DNA from: Cryptomeria japonica | Lineage: Eukaryota; Streptophyta; Pinopsida; Cupressales; Cupressaceae | DNA length: 64,000 nt | Assembly: GCF_030272615.1 (NCBI RefSeq) | Contig: NC_081410.1 | Location: 574,255,241 to 574,319,240, forward strand | Direction: 5' to 3' | Shown: positions 46,718 to 58,249 of the stretch, in pieces | Layout: the number at the start of each line of letters is the position of its first letter | How positions within the stretch are numbered: the stretch's first letter is position 1 | Made by a program: the position numbers and the translations under genes | The notes under the pieces: model-generated | Told to the model about the DNA's origin: nothing | The model's database searches: none | The model's input: only the letters and a program-made list of their open reading frames with translations

Positions 46718-47685
46718 TTTTTCAAACCTCAACATTAGCAGCAAATCTAATACAGTTATCAACACTTGAGGCCCCAGTTGGACTTACTCAAATTTTAATC
46801 TCAACATCAACTTTATGGCTAACTTCTTCAGCAATATTACCCTCATTTGCAAAATATCTCTCTCATTACCAACTAACTCTCTCATTTGATGGTGCACAAG
46901 TATCACCAAATAGGTATTTGTCAGATGTATCTTCCTCGAGTGAGGGAAATGCAGTAATAGAAGAGGAAAGTGACACATGTAGTAGATCTCAAATAGGGAG
47001 ATCAACTAGAGGTCAAAAGATTAGAAGAAAATTCAATAAACACATGGAATTTTTTCTTGCTCAAGGGGGATCATGTTCTTATGATGATGAGACCAAAGGC
47101 GACATTGAGGTGCCCTTGAGGTACAAACATCTACTAAAACAATGTGTACCCAAGGAACTTCCTCCAATAAACACTGATTTTTGTGTTAATGGGAGGATAT
47201 ATCGCATAGCACCTTCATCGTTACATGGTTTGGGCCTATTTTCCATGGACAACATAAAGGTCTCTTACAACAAAGTTGCTGAATTGATGGAGTTTGTTGG
47301 ACCTTGTTACAATTATAATGATTGGATGCAGATTGTTCGATATAAAAAAAGTATGCGTAGGTATGCACTGTCAGCCAATTATATACAACAAAAAGATAAT
47401 GATCAAAGCAAACGAGTGGCTGTATACATTGATGGAAGGCCAAAAGCAATAGGGAATATTGCAGGTTTTATAAATAGTACACGACTTGGGTCAACTAATA
47501 AGCAATCCAATTACATATTTGAGGCACGTGAGGGAAATTGTGTGTTTGTATGTGCGATAAAATCAATAAGTGCAGGCGAAGAGCTGCTAATCAATTACAA
47601 TTTGAATCGTATAGATACAAACAAAGTTACTATCATGGGGGTGGTACATACTATATATATACCATTTAAGCCAACTTCCAATTAA
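46718..47685 (+). CDS. SET-domain protein encoded inside the CACTA-like transposon
   Basis: One open frame of over 320 codons follows an AG acceptor at 46716-46717 and ends at TAA 47683. Counting residues from TTG 46918: 1-60 Ser/acidic with a basic RGQKIRRKF; 101-113 SLHGLGLFSMDNI (SET-I, GxG); 124-129 MEFVG; 171-186 IDGRPKAIGNIAGFIN (cofactor and knot region); 208-229 VFVCAIKSISAGEELLINYN (SET C-terminal, catalytic Tyr). Order and spacing match the SET lysine methyltransferase family (PF00856). The usual NHxCxPN is replaced by FINSTRLGSTNKQSN. No pre-SET, post-SET cysteines or chromodomain seen. It lies between TNP2 and TNP1-like genes in the same orientation and has no stops, unlike TNP2. 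Alternative: an exon of the TNP1-like gene. Substrate unknown. Confidence 0.7.
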
Positions 47686-47776
47686 TGAATCCAATAAACC
47701 ATTGTATTATTAAGTTTTTTTGCTAATTCTATTGGTTTCATTTCGCTAACATTTTTATATTTTTTCTTTGTCACAG

Positions 47777-49567
47777 GGCCACATGGATCCACCATATAGC
47801 ATAGATAGGGGTGTAAGTCCCGACACTTCTACGAAGCAGGTAAACCTCATTATAATTGTACAAATTAGATAGAAGAAAAATGTTACATTATGATATTTTC
47901 TTGAGTGTTTTGAAGTAATTTGGATAGTGTTAATTATATTCTTGTCATATACGGATGTTCAGGATAAGGGAAAGGAACCTGCAGTACCTCAACACCTCCA
48001 TAGGGATGTGGGGCACTCGACGATGTTTTGCGCTGATGACATCGCACTTAGCGCAAACCCTTTACAATTGGTACAAAAGAATATTAGAAAAATTGGCCAA
48101 GAGATTGTTGATTTGGCAACCATAAGCCCTCAGATTGATGAGATAATAGAGAGGGTGCAACTATTGTTGCGGACAGTGAAAAACTTGCAAGTAAGCAGTA
48201 ATCAAAGCTTTAATCATAACAAAAGTTCAATAATGGTTTATATTTTTTTCTCTTTTATGTCATTATCTAAAATATGTATGTGTTGTTTTTACAAAAATTT
48301 ATAAGGCCTCATCATCATGGTGGCGATGATCAGGGTATTGCGGTTAGTTCAAGTGATGACCTTGTTCTATATATTAAAACCACTCCTTTGGACTTGTGAA
48401 CTTGCTTTTTTAATGTTTTACATATTTAATGTATTACTCTTTAGGTACTCACATGGGTCTGAGGTCGACCCCAACTATATTGCTGACTACAATGTCGATA
48501 ACACGTAGCATGCAGACATCGTCTATTGCACCGGCTCGTGTTGACCCACCCACTGGTGGTAGATCCCTCTTTTTCTCTCTCTTTCATTATGTGTTTATTA
48601 CCCTTGAAGTGTTCTTTCTTGGAGGCATTTCATAGTGGATTCATTTACTGTGGCAGGAGATGCACATGAGGATGCGCCAGAGGCAACTACTAGTGATAAC
48701 ATACAATCATTTCCTAGATCTTTCTATATTGCTAGTACAGGAATGTTGCAGGCCACATTGTTGGTGAGCGACGAAGAATTGCTTCCCTTGAAGATACAGA
48801 AGGTTCCAGGTACTTTAAAATTATTATTATATATAGTCTAATTGTAATTTACTTACTGATCGCTCATTTTGGACTAATGATCTCATGTTTTTTTTGTAGG
48901 AAGTGATATTTTTTATAAAAATATTAATGACATTACATTGCAGATATTTAGGCCCACCATACGTAAAAGGTGGAACATCATATGTGAACTAACCCTTATC
49001 CACTATTTTGATTTCATATCATTGCTAGAATAGTTTTCCTTTTATCCATTTCTTGAACTATATCAAAGGTAGCTTCAGTTTCTTTCTAAATCTAATAGGT
49101 TTGTTTTTGCTTTAAAGGTGGAATGACCAAGAAAAAAAGTTAAAAGATGAACTCACAAACCGTATGGGAGGGTTGTTTGGAAATGACACATTCGACAAGA
49201 CTAAGCTCCTGGAAAAAGCTGGCACATATCTAAAGTATGTGAGGGACCAATACAGGACACATTTAGAGAAGAATGTAAAGTATGAGCATCCCCCCATGAT
49301 TCCAGAGAGGGAGTGGAAGGACCTGATTTTGGATGCAAAGGAGAGAATTGAAAAGAAAAAAGGAAATACACCACCAGATGCCAGAAGAAGGTATGTGATA
49401 CTATTAAGAATGTGAATATGTACTAATTATTCATTATATTTATATAATCTAACATATTTCAAACTTTTCATAGATTGAGTGACACGTTAAAGGCAACCAA
49501 GGCAAGACAAGAAAAGCATGGGCAACACAAACTTGGCTTTGGTGGTTATATGAAACTTGCCACATGA
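47777..49567 (+). pseudogene. TNP1 / Transposase_24-like gene, multi-exon
   Basis: Candidate exons with splice-like borders: 47777-47841, 47963-48190 (a helical segment with IRKIGQEIVDLATISPQIDEI), 48445-48550, 48655-48810, 48898-48990, 49119-49391 and 49473-49567 (stop TGA 49565). The last three read IFRPTIRKRWNIICE, then LTNRMGGLFGNDTF, VRDQYRTHLEKN, IPEREWKDLILDAKERIEKKKGN and finally ATKARQEKHGQHKLGFGGY. This pattern (charged R/K/E helix with a basic N-rich and KHxxG tail) is that of the TNP1-type second protein (Transposase_24). It would bind subterminal repeats. Start unknown and exon chain tentative, so it may or may not be intact. Confidence 0.5.
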
Positions 49568-49675
49568 ATTGTAAGAATCAGTAAATTAAGTATCACATCA
49601 AAATATTTATAAATTGTAAACAATTTTTTTTTATCAAACAATACAAGCAAAATTCACAATACTAAGCAAAAATGC

Positions 49676-50613
49676 AGGGCTCTGAATTCAATAGAGCACC
49701 CACAGAAGATGACAAGAGAATTGGCTACCAGCAAGGCTATATAGCCATGGCTGAATGGCTATGAGAATTGAGTGGGAAAACATGAGATTCTGATGCATCT
49801 GTCACAACGGTAATTAAGCTAAATGAAAATTATTTCAAATTGAATACTTAACCAATAATCTATTTGATGTTAAGTTTCAACATAAAGTGACTATATTTTT
49901 TTTAAATAAGCAAGCAATGATAACACTACGTGTGACATTGGAATGCAACATGATAATCATGGAACATAACCTGTACATGAAGGTCCGGATGTGCATCCTA
50001 GTAGTGGAGGTATTCATTTGCTATTCAAATTTTTTAATGTAATTATTAATACAATTAAACATCTTAAATTGAAAATTAGTGTAATAATTAATGTAACCTT
50101 TATTGTTAATATTTTAGAGCATGTAGTCGGTGGTGACCAAGTGGAGCATGATCTGGGTAGACAACATCAGGAACGTGATGTTCCCCAATCAGGTAAAGAG
50201 GACCACTATTATTCTTTTAAACAAATTTAATTGCAATTGGTGTATTGATTAATGTAATGTTTTGTATTTCAACTCCAGAGAATCTAGAGGGTGTTCAGCA
50301 TGTCGAGGTTGAGGCTAGACAAAATGATGTGGAAGATGATGTGGCCCCATCAGGAAAAGAGTGTAACAATTGTGTTCTTTAAATTAATGAAATACTTGTA
50401 ACAATAATAAAAAAATGTTTTGAATTTAACCCAATTCTTTGTTATTGCAGAGAACCCCCCTTTGGTTCAGCATCCTCGTCCTTTGTATAGAACTAGGCAT
50501 ACATCAAGAGCATGAGAAGAGGGTAGAACATCCCAAGATGGGGGAAATGATGAAGAAACTGATGTTCCACTTAGTCTTTTCATAGCTTCAAAGAAAAAAC
50601 AAAGAAATAAATG
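49676..50613 (+). pseudogene. Small repeated 3' exons after the TNP1-like gene
   Basis: An exon at 49676-49764 reads GSEFNRAPTEDDKRIGYQQG and ends in TGA. Three related exons follow: 50118-50192 (EHVVGGDQVEHDLGRQHQ), 50279-50353 (ENLEGVQHVEVEARQND) and 50451-50613 (ENPPLVQHPRPLYRTRH, ending FIASKKKQRNK then TGA). The first two end in the same P-x-SGK wording, and their introns are alike, so exon and intron were duplicated together. The second has lost its GT donor (GGAA), although the left copy keeps it. The third has a TGA after HTSRA. Confidence 0.55.
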
Positions 50614-50639
50614 ATTGTAATCTACCTTATTTGATAATG

Positions 50640-50870
50640 ACTAATTTTTATGTGTTAATGAATGTAATTATGTGCTGATGAATGTTCATGAATGATATGT
50701 GTTGATGATTATTGATGAATGTTGCATTTTAATGAAAGTTAATGAATTTTATGTGTTAATGAACGTTATGTGATAATGAATGAATGTTATATTTTAATAA
50801 TGGATGAAAGAATGAATGAATGTTAGATGTTAATGGGGAATTTAGAGTGATGTTAGGGGGGGGGGGGGGA
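50640..50870. repeat. Minisatellite and G-run at the outer part of the CACTA-like element
   Basis: Imperfect units of TGTTAATGAATG are followed by a run of about 13 G at 50856-50869. The inverted equivalent is at 30310-30560, where the C-run is shorter. Confidence 0.8.
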
Positions 50871-50996
50871 GGGGCCAAATGAGCTTCCACCTTCACGTGT
50901 TTGGCTTGTTAAGTAAAGAATATTAAACTATTCTTGAAACAAACTGAAGCTCAATAAGATAACACACTTTTCAATATTTCATTATGTTGCACAGTT
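50870..50996. repeat. Outer segment shared inverted with 30193-30320
   Basis: It contains 'gaatattaaactattcttgaaacaaact' and 'acacacttttcaatatttcattatg', matching 30193-30320 in reverse complement. It is the end of obvious similarity between the two copies. Confidence 0.8.
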
Positions 50997-52640
50997 AAGT
51001 AGGCCTCCCAATGAAGTGGATCTCATAGACACAAAGAATTCTATATAGAGAATCATTGAGAGCCCTTGAAGAAGAAAATTTGAACTTCGATGAAGCAATA
51101 CATGATGGAGGAATATCTTGAAAGAGGAAATCAAAGTCATTATGGTGTCATCTAGATCTGAAATGTGGTCTACTTTTCAAAAAAGTAAAGATGTTTGATA
51201 TGAATGTGTCCTAGTGGGGTGAATCTAGAAGACATATAATCCTAATGCAAAGAATCATGGAAAGTTCTAGAAGAAGCAACTTTTAATTCTGAAGTAGCAA
51301 CATGTATAAGAGATGTTCTCATTTGTAGATGGAGTATCAAGAGGAGGATCACTAGTCCATGGACCATGTCATTGTTGTTAAATACCTACACTTTTGTTCA
51401 TAGTCACTTGGTGTAGGAATGAATTCAATGAGATAGGGTAGGAGATCCTACATAATGTAATTTTTCACTATCCCTTGTTTCGAGTTCAAATGGTTCTCTG
51501 AATTTATCTTGACAATAGAATGTCGGAATTTAATACCATAATCCATGATGAAAACTACCAAAAATGGAAATTTATCTTAGTTCGCAATTACAAAATGCTT
51601 TTGTATAGGCCTCTCAAAGATTAAGTACATCAAATTGAGACTTTATAAATTGAGTGTATGTATTAGCAATCTCCCAAATTGTTCAATGGTCTCCAAACCT
51701 TGTGAATTTTTTATTTTTATTTTAACTCAAATATGTATGGTATAGGCATATCATTGGTTGTGTAATTTTTTTTGCCCTTAAATGCTTCTACGACCAAAAG
51801 AGACAAGTTTTAGATGAAAATGGGGTCTTATGGGCCTTTTTGACACAATGGTAAGTTCTTTAGACTTGAAAATGCCCCAACAAGTAGTCGGTTGCCTTAA
51901 GTTACAAACAAATCCTTGTTTGTGAGCATGCTTCTTGATCTCCAATTTTGGTGGAATGAAAGATAATATTGAATTTCTCAAGCCTTTTGGATGCTTCAAA
52001 ACCACCAAAAAAAATCTACTTTGATCATTGAAATGTTGTAGTGGCTTGGATAAAAAAGGAAAACTAAGTCTAAACTTTAGAAGTTAGTTTTTTCTTGTCA
52101 AATTGTTTTCAATTTTCAAATCATCCAAGGATGCAAGAGGAGTATATTTTGTTATGACAAGATAAAAAAAAAACTTAGAATCTTTTGAAACCATTGAAAC
52201 ATGGGGAAACCTTCTCCCCCTCCAAAATCCCTATTTTTTTAGGATGCAATACTTAGGGGAAACATCCCCTTGCCACTTCACTTAGGGATGTCCTAGGGAC
52301 TCCAAGGAGTCTCTTGACCATCTTGAGGATGCCTATGAGTCTCCCATGGCCCCCAATTAGAAACTCCAATTCTAAACAAAAATGGTGAAATTATTGTGAA
52401 AATTTCATCCGTATTAAAGGTTTGGCAATGCCCCCTAACCTTGATGGGGGCTCTGCCCCAAACCCCCCACAAGGGGCACTACCCATTGAACCCAAACCTC
52501 TACCCACCATTCTTATTGTTAATGCAATCATTTCCATTTTTTTATGTTGACTAGTTTAAACACTTAGTATGCCAAAGTTTCATTTGCAATTCTTATACTT
52601 ATTCTTAGTTTGTTCCCAAAGTTCCAAAACTCTACCACCA
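50997..52640. other. No recognisable gene
   Basis: Two loose repeats (about 51020-51140 and 51220-51340) share 'aaagaat', 'agaagaag' and 'caatacatg/caacatgta' words. Other ORFs are short and unlike known proteins. Confidence 0.4.
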
Positions 52641-52649
52641 TTGTTAATG

Positions 52650-52885
52650 TTCAAATTTCAATGGGCAGACATGTATGCAACATGTGGAAGCAGAGACAGG
52701 GTATGTGAACTATTTGACAAAATTCCTCCAAGAAATGTGTCTCATGGACTGCGATGGTCGTTGGATATGCAAAATTTGGACTTGTTGAAAAATTTTACAA
52801 CCTTTGCCAGCATCCTCCCCACCTATGCCAAAATGGGAACCTTTGGAATAGGGAATGGACATTCATTTAAGCATAAGGGAATATA
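52650..52885 (+). pseudogene. PPR-protein fragment
   Basis: Two frames together give the repeat pattern of plant pentatricopeptide (PLS-type) proteins. The first is ADMYATCGSRDRVCELFDKIPPRNV. A frame shift to SWTAMVVGYAKFGLVEKF follows, and then TTFASILPTYAKMGTFGIGN back in the first frame. These resemble consecutive P, L and S motifs of an organelle RNA-binding PPR protein. Only about 80 residues remain, with at least two frame changes, so it is a decayed fragment or captured piece. No other PPR repeats are found nearby. Confidence 0.75.
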
Positions 52886-54160
52886 GCTAAGATCACTGGG
52901 ATCCACATCTTTTCTTGTGTTTTCATCTATTACATAAAGCCACTGGTTCTACAATTTTATTTATGTCTTCCTGGGCAACTATTTTGTCTTTGACATTCAG
53001 TTTTTCTCAGCTTTCTTCAATTTAGAGAAAAAAAGAAAAAGAATAGGTTAGATGGAGGAAAATATAAATCCATGATTTGGGTTAAATCTAGGTTACTGTT
53101 ATACAAACAAAACAATGTATCTTTCTGTGGAAAAGTTAAAAGTTAAATCATCTACACATTCTGACTATTCATGTGGGAGGATTGCCCATATTAAGCACCG
53201 TACTCATCTACTTTAATGGTGTTCTTAAAGATACTTTGTCCCCATGTTCCAGCTTTCAGCTTTGATCTTTTTGTCTATGTTGCTCAATTTTTTAATTTTT
53301 TTGTGAGTGCTTTGTAAAATTGATTTCTATGCAGGTTTGAAGATTTCACAACATTATTATCTTTGCGAATCTTCCAACTCGAGCTTGAAAATTTTGTTCT
53401 AGCTGGAAAATCTCTTGGTATTTTTTTTTTTTTTAAGATAGAAAATTGAATTGTAACTAACAAATATTATGGTTTCAATGTTCAGAAGTTATCTTTACTA
53501 TTAAGTTAAGAATTCCCTCAAACTCCAAGATTTTATCAACATTTGAGGTAACACAATCACTGCACTTTTTTAAACTTTGATGTTTTGTTTCTTAATTTCT
53601 GAGATTAAATTATGTATTTAAAGCACTACTGTGCAACATGATTGCACAAGATTGATGCTCATTAAAGTTTACATTGTACAGACTTCAAGCAAGGCACTGG
53701 AAATGTTTATATATTCATAACATGTCATGGAAATAAACTTCATAGTGCTAAGGTTGACTCACTTATTCTTTCTTATCAATAAGTTGATTATCTATTCTTT
53801 CTTATAATAAGTTTTATCTTACCGAAGCTGTCATGCATTAATAGATAGGACATCAAGGATAATTACATCTGCATCAAGGAAAGTAGTTCAATTAGCATCA
53901 GCACTCATAAGAGCATATCAACTCCTAATATATATCAGCAATCAAGCAAACAAATTAGATATGAAATTATTGTTTACTGCAGGCAATAGTAATCTTACTC
54001 CATTTGTGGTATGCATCATAATAGTACTCTTATGATTAATTATTCTCATATAGACATAGATAATAATATGCAATGCAATATTATACTTGATACATAACCT
54101 CCCCTACATTGGATATGAGAAATAATATTGAATATCTGATTCTTAAATTGCTACAATCAA
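52886..54160. other. No recognisable gene
   Basis: AT-rich non-coding DNA. No ORF, LTR or repeat of note is seen apart from poly-T near 53420-53432. Confidence 0.4.
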
Positions 54161-54169
54161 TCATGAGGG

Positions 54170-54540
54170 GGTTAATAGGGGAATACAAGGAGGGGAAACT
54201 GTGACGAGGTCCTCCTCTAAGTACACTACCCCATGGTGGATGATTGATGTGTTTGCCACATGTGGGCCAAGGGGGGCAAAGGTGTACCCTGCCCTTGGGC
54301 TTAGAAGGGAGGGATGCTCAAGACACCCTATTGTGGTTTCCCCATCAACCTCTACCATTGTGATTAAAGGGGTCTTAATCATAGAAGGGTGGATTAGGTA
54401 GCATGGATAGGGAGGGCAAGTACAAGTTTACCCACTAAGCACACCACCTCATATGGATGGCGGACTGCCACATGGGGCCAAGAGGGATGGTATATTCGCT
54501 CTTGGGCTTAGCATGTGGATAGGTTTGGGTGCCTTATCAT
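54170..54540. repeat. Imperfect direct duplication, about 190-230 bp units
   Basis: Unit 1 (about 54190-54340) and unit 2 (about 54415-54540) share the order 'aag(t/c)acac(t/c)acc', 'atgg(t/c)ggatg', 'gccacatg(t)gggccaag' and 'cttgggcttag'. GC content is higher than in the surroundings. It has no coding potential that I trust. Confidence 0.55.
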
Positions 54541-54739
54541 GTTTCTCATCCAAGCCCTATTATGGTTTAAATCCAATTATGCATTATAGATATTGTGTAG
54601 TTCACATAAAATTGAAATAGTTATGAATATATGCTATCTAAACCTAGTTGAAATGGTTGCTCTATGAATTATACTTTCAATACTTGTCTAACATGATTGC
54701 AGGTTTTATCTTGATGAAAATGTTTTATTGATAAAAATC

Positions 54740-56720
54740 AGAACGAGGTGAAGCACACCAGCTAGAGGAATACGTGGACTGAAGAAACAAACTTGTGGAT
54801 AAATCCAAACATGGCGGAATCCTTGCTGCAACTTTTGTTCTCTGTAAGCATTTAGAAAAATGTTGAATTTGTGATCTATAATTTACATGTTTCTCAATTT
54901 GGTTGACATCTTCAAAATAGACTCAAAAACTTATTTTTAGTACTGTGTGTTATTATACTTACCTTTTAATGTTCTTTAAATAAAGAATGGTTACAGAAAG
55001 CGAAGTTCCTTGCAAATAGAAGAAGCTCAATTTTTCTTTTGTGACTTTGTCTATTATGCCTGATTGTTAACAAAATACAGAGACATACTGAAGACGATTA
55101 TGGTTCATGGTTGTTTTTTTAGTTTAAACCATTATTATGAATTTTATGATTTGTTTTTTTAATAATGACATGGCCAAAGCCTTAACTATGCATACTGTTC
55201 TCTTCAAATTATTATCTTACCCCACCTTTTCCATTTTAATTCATTTTAGTTTGAGTCAATCTTTTAGTCAAGTTTAATGATAGTTTCCATTATGCCTTTT
55301 TAATAACAAAGATTAGATGTAGACATTTTCTTGTCCTTCTATGTTAGTGTGTTCTTACAAGGTCAATTCTTTTTTATCTCAAGAAACCTCATTGACCTAT
55401 AAATTCTTATACTACGCTACTTACTACCACTGATATCTTAACAAAAGAACACAAACATGTAAGGTAAAACTCTCTCTAGAGAAGCCTGAGAAACACTGTA
55501 ACTAAAATGCCTTGACCTCTTGCCAAGCATTCAATAGTTAAAAGTCTTAAATCCTATCCAAATCATAGGATAGACATTCAAATCCTGAGATCATTAATTC
55601 CCCTAATAAATGGATCCATGGTAGAAGCCTATAGAAAATGTGTTGCACAATAGAAAGGCAGATTCAAATTCAATTTTGACATTGCTCCAAAGGACAACCT
55701 AGGTATTGCAGGAAGTGGAGGACTCATTATGGATAGTGAATGTAAAGCCCTTCACATTATTAAGCTTTAGCCCTCCACTTTGGCATTAGGGGACTAGAGA
55801 TAGAAGAATGCTCACTCCTTGTGATCAAAGGAATGCAAAATAAGGGAGTGACTAGCAGGAGGTTATATAATATTAGAACAGTATCAGTGCTAAGCACAGA
55901 CATAACTTTTGCACATTGTTATGAATAGGCAAAGTTGGCAAACAAACTAATGGAACTCCTCGTCTCTAGAGGTACCCTTCAAAGAAATCAAATAATTTAC
56001 TAACGTCATTACAAAACTATCCAAAAGAAAACACTAGATTTCATTTATAAGACAAATAATTTCAATAATTTGAGCGAATAACCATCTGACATCCCATGTT
56101 TAAACCTTTCCCGCTAGCATGCAAATATTTAAACTAAGCTCTAAGGACCAGGAAAATAAACAACTATAAGCAATCTGTTATGTACAATAGAAAACTAGGA
56201 TCATATAGAACCTATGTTTTTGTTGTAATTAATTAGCCTTGAACAAATAAAAAAATGCGATAACATACAACCTATTGTTTTATGCTCAGAAATGACAGTG
56301 GAATTCAACTTGCAATACTGTTATTTCCAGAGTTTACTAAAATTCTTCCCAACTTGTTTAGATTCTGATGTTCATGAAATATGCAGGGTTGGGTGTTATT
56401 AACAATACAAGCACATTTTCCTTCACTAAAGCCTCCGGCATGTGACATGGGAAGTGCATACAAAGCTGGGATTTGCAAGCAGGTGGAAGGTGGACAAACT
56501 ATAATACTCTACACTTGTTTGTATGTCATGGCTCTTGGCATTGGAGGCATTAAGGGCTCTTTTCCTATTCATGGGGTAGAACAATTCAATGAGAATGATG
56601 GAAAAGAGAGAAAGCTGATATCAAATTTCTTCAACTAGTTTTTGTACAACATAAGCATTGCACTTGTATTAGCTTTCTTTCTATCATATACACTATATGC
56701 AAAATTAGCTCATTGTCTTA
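54740..56720 (+). pseudogene. NPF (NRT1/PTR) transporter pseudogene, two exons recognised
   Basis: The exon at about 54745-54843 (GT donor at 54844) reads EEYVD, TGA, RNKLVDKSKHGGILAATFVL, matching the conserved N-terminal block of NPF proteins where D-W is expected at the stop. The exon at 56386-56720 (AG acceptor just before) reads GWVLLTIQAHFPSLKPPACD, LYVMALGIGGIKGSFPIHGVEQFNENDGKERK, FFN, TAG, FLYNISIALVLAFFLSYTLYAKL. These are the middle transmembrane helices of this proton-coupled nitrate/peptide/hormone transporter family. The QAHFPSLKPP wording is most like the NPF4 branch. The middle exon of about 220 bp is not found, and at least two nonsense codons are present. The 3' half is absent. 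Confidence 0.8.
55650..55985 (+). pseudogene. RNase H-like (RVT_3 type) remnant, probably from a LINE
   Basis: It reads FKFNFDIAPKDNLGIAGSGGLIMDSECKALHI, then a stop, ALALHFGIRGLEIEECSLLVIKG, and further on FAHCYE and AKLANKLMELLVSRG. This is the order of blocks in the plant RNase H-like domain at the end of LINE pol (F-N-F/V-D, G-G, EALAL, E-x-D, ADALA). The catalytic pattern is decayed (second Asp changed, stops and frameshifts). It lies in the large gap between the two NPF exons. Confidence 0.6.
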
Positions 56721-58249
56721 GATCAAATAATAGTTTGTTTGCATGATGAAATTTCATAATGTACAATAATGGATTTATGCTTTCATTAGGCTTTAATTAT
56801 TAGCCACTTTTCTACAAAACCTTCTTTCTGCAATCATTAACATATTTTTAATGTTTATTGTAAAATTTACATAGTGTGGCAAAGTTTTATTTATGGTTGT
56901 TATACTTATTCTATACACATGCTTTTATAATTAATTTTTTAAGTTGTATATATATTTTCATCCCACCCCGCCCCCTTCGTCATCCCACTATCATCCCCAA
57001 ATTTAAGCCCTTGGTATGTTAAGATATGAAATCTCACAATAGTTTCATTTGATATGTTAATCAAGGAAAAACCTACAATATATAGCTTCCAAGATTCCAA
57101 ATCCATGAGGATCATGAAGAGGTAGAAAACCAAAAAAAGAAATTGCTTATCCAAGTTTCCAAATTTGTGACAAGGAAAAAGTAGAATCTCAATCAAAGAA
57201 GGAGAATGTGCAATCATTATCTTATTCTACCTAAGTAAAAATATTACCCAATTAAGCTTTTTAATAGTGGAATATCACACTTAGGATAAAACATATCCAA
57301 GGTAAATAAAATATTACATTGATAGGCTTCTTTGGTTGCTCTAAAAGTGGTGCCTTATTAATTATGTTCTTGGATACTAAAGTTTCCAAATTCTGGGCAC
57401 TCTTGATAGCTTCTCATAGAGATTGTGATTCGAAAGCTTTAACCAAACCTTTCAATGGTTTATGTTGATGTCTTTTTTATGCACTATGCAACACAAAATA
57501 AAATAATAAGTATTCTATCCTCTCTTGAACAAAATCCTCCCAAGTGCTAAACTACGTGATCAAATGGGATGACTCCAAGATTCCAATAGTCAAGTCTTGA
57601 CTTTATATTGTAGATAGACTCAATGATTGTAATGTGATATCTGCTGGAATCACAAGGGGGACTTACGTTGCTTGGGTCAAGACCTATCCATTCTCATGTT
57701 TCATGATTGATTTACACTCCATGATTTAGGTCATCCTTGAGCAACATGTCGACTTAGCCAAATTTTGTTTTTTGTACCCTAATTCTTTAATTTTGATCCC
57801 TTACTAGCATTGCCTTAGGTTCTATTGGAATTCTTGCTTCTCTAGCATGGGCACATTTCTAGGGTTCATTCGCACAAATTGCTCTTGATGAGAAAGCTAG
57901 TATCATGACCATGACTTCAACAAAATTTTAACTTAGTCAAATTATCTCCTCCAAACTTCTATGAGTTCATCGCCTTCATTCTTCATCATTTGGATGTTTT
58001 TTGTCATTGGAAGGTAATTCTTGACCACCATACCTCAATCTTGACCTATGCTATACCCTAAAACCCTAGAACCTAGTCATGTTTACAATTGAGATCTTGG
58101 TGACTTGATCACTTAATACAGCTTAATCATGTAGGTCTCATCTAACTCCAACTCCAACACTTAAGCAAATCAACCCTAGCAACCAAGTACTTTGGGAAAT
58201 ATCTTGCAACTTGACAACATGGGTAATGATGGAGGAATGGAAGGTGAGA
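56721..58249. other. No recognisable gene
   Basis: AT-rich sequence with several short ORFs that match nothing I know. No LTR or terminal repeats detected. Confidence 0.4.

Larger units (their letters stand above)
41630..50996 (+). mobile_element. CACTA-like (TNP2-type) transposon with SET-domain exon
   Basis: The plus-strand copy carries a TNP2-like transposase, an acidic repeat extension, a SET-domain exon, a TNP1/Transposase_24-like gene and small repeated 3' exons. A minisatellite, a G-run and an AT-rich outer segment shared (inverted) with 30193-30560 follow. Two-gene TNP2/TNP1 organisation is characteristic of plant CACTA (En/Spm) elements. The left boundary is set by the first plausible exon. 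Terminal inverted repeats beginning CACTA and the 3-bp target duplication were not found, so the ends are approximate. Confidence 0.75.

Noticed and set aside
30193-50996. A single 20.8-kb transposon with terminal inverted repeats
   Set aside because: The inverted similarity extends through internal coding exons, so it is two inverted copies rather than the termini of one element.
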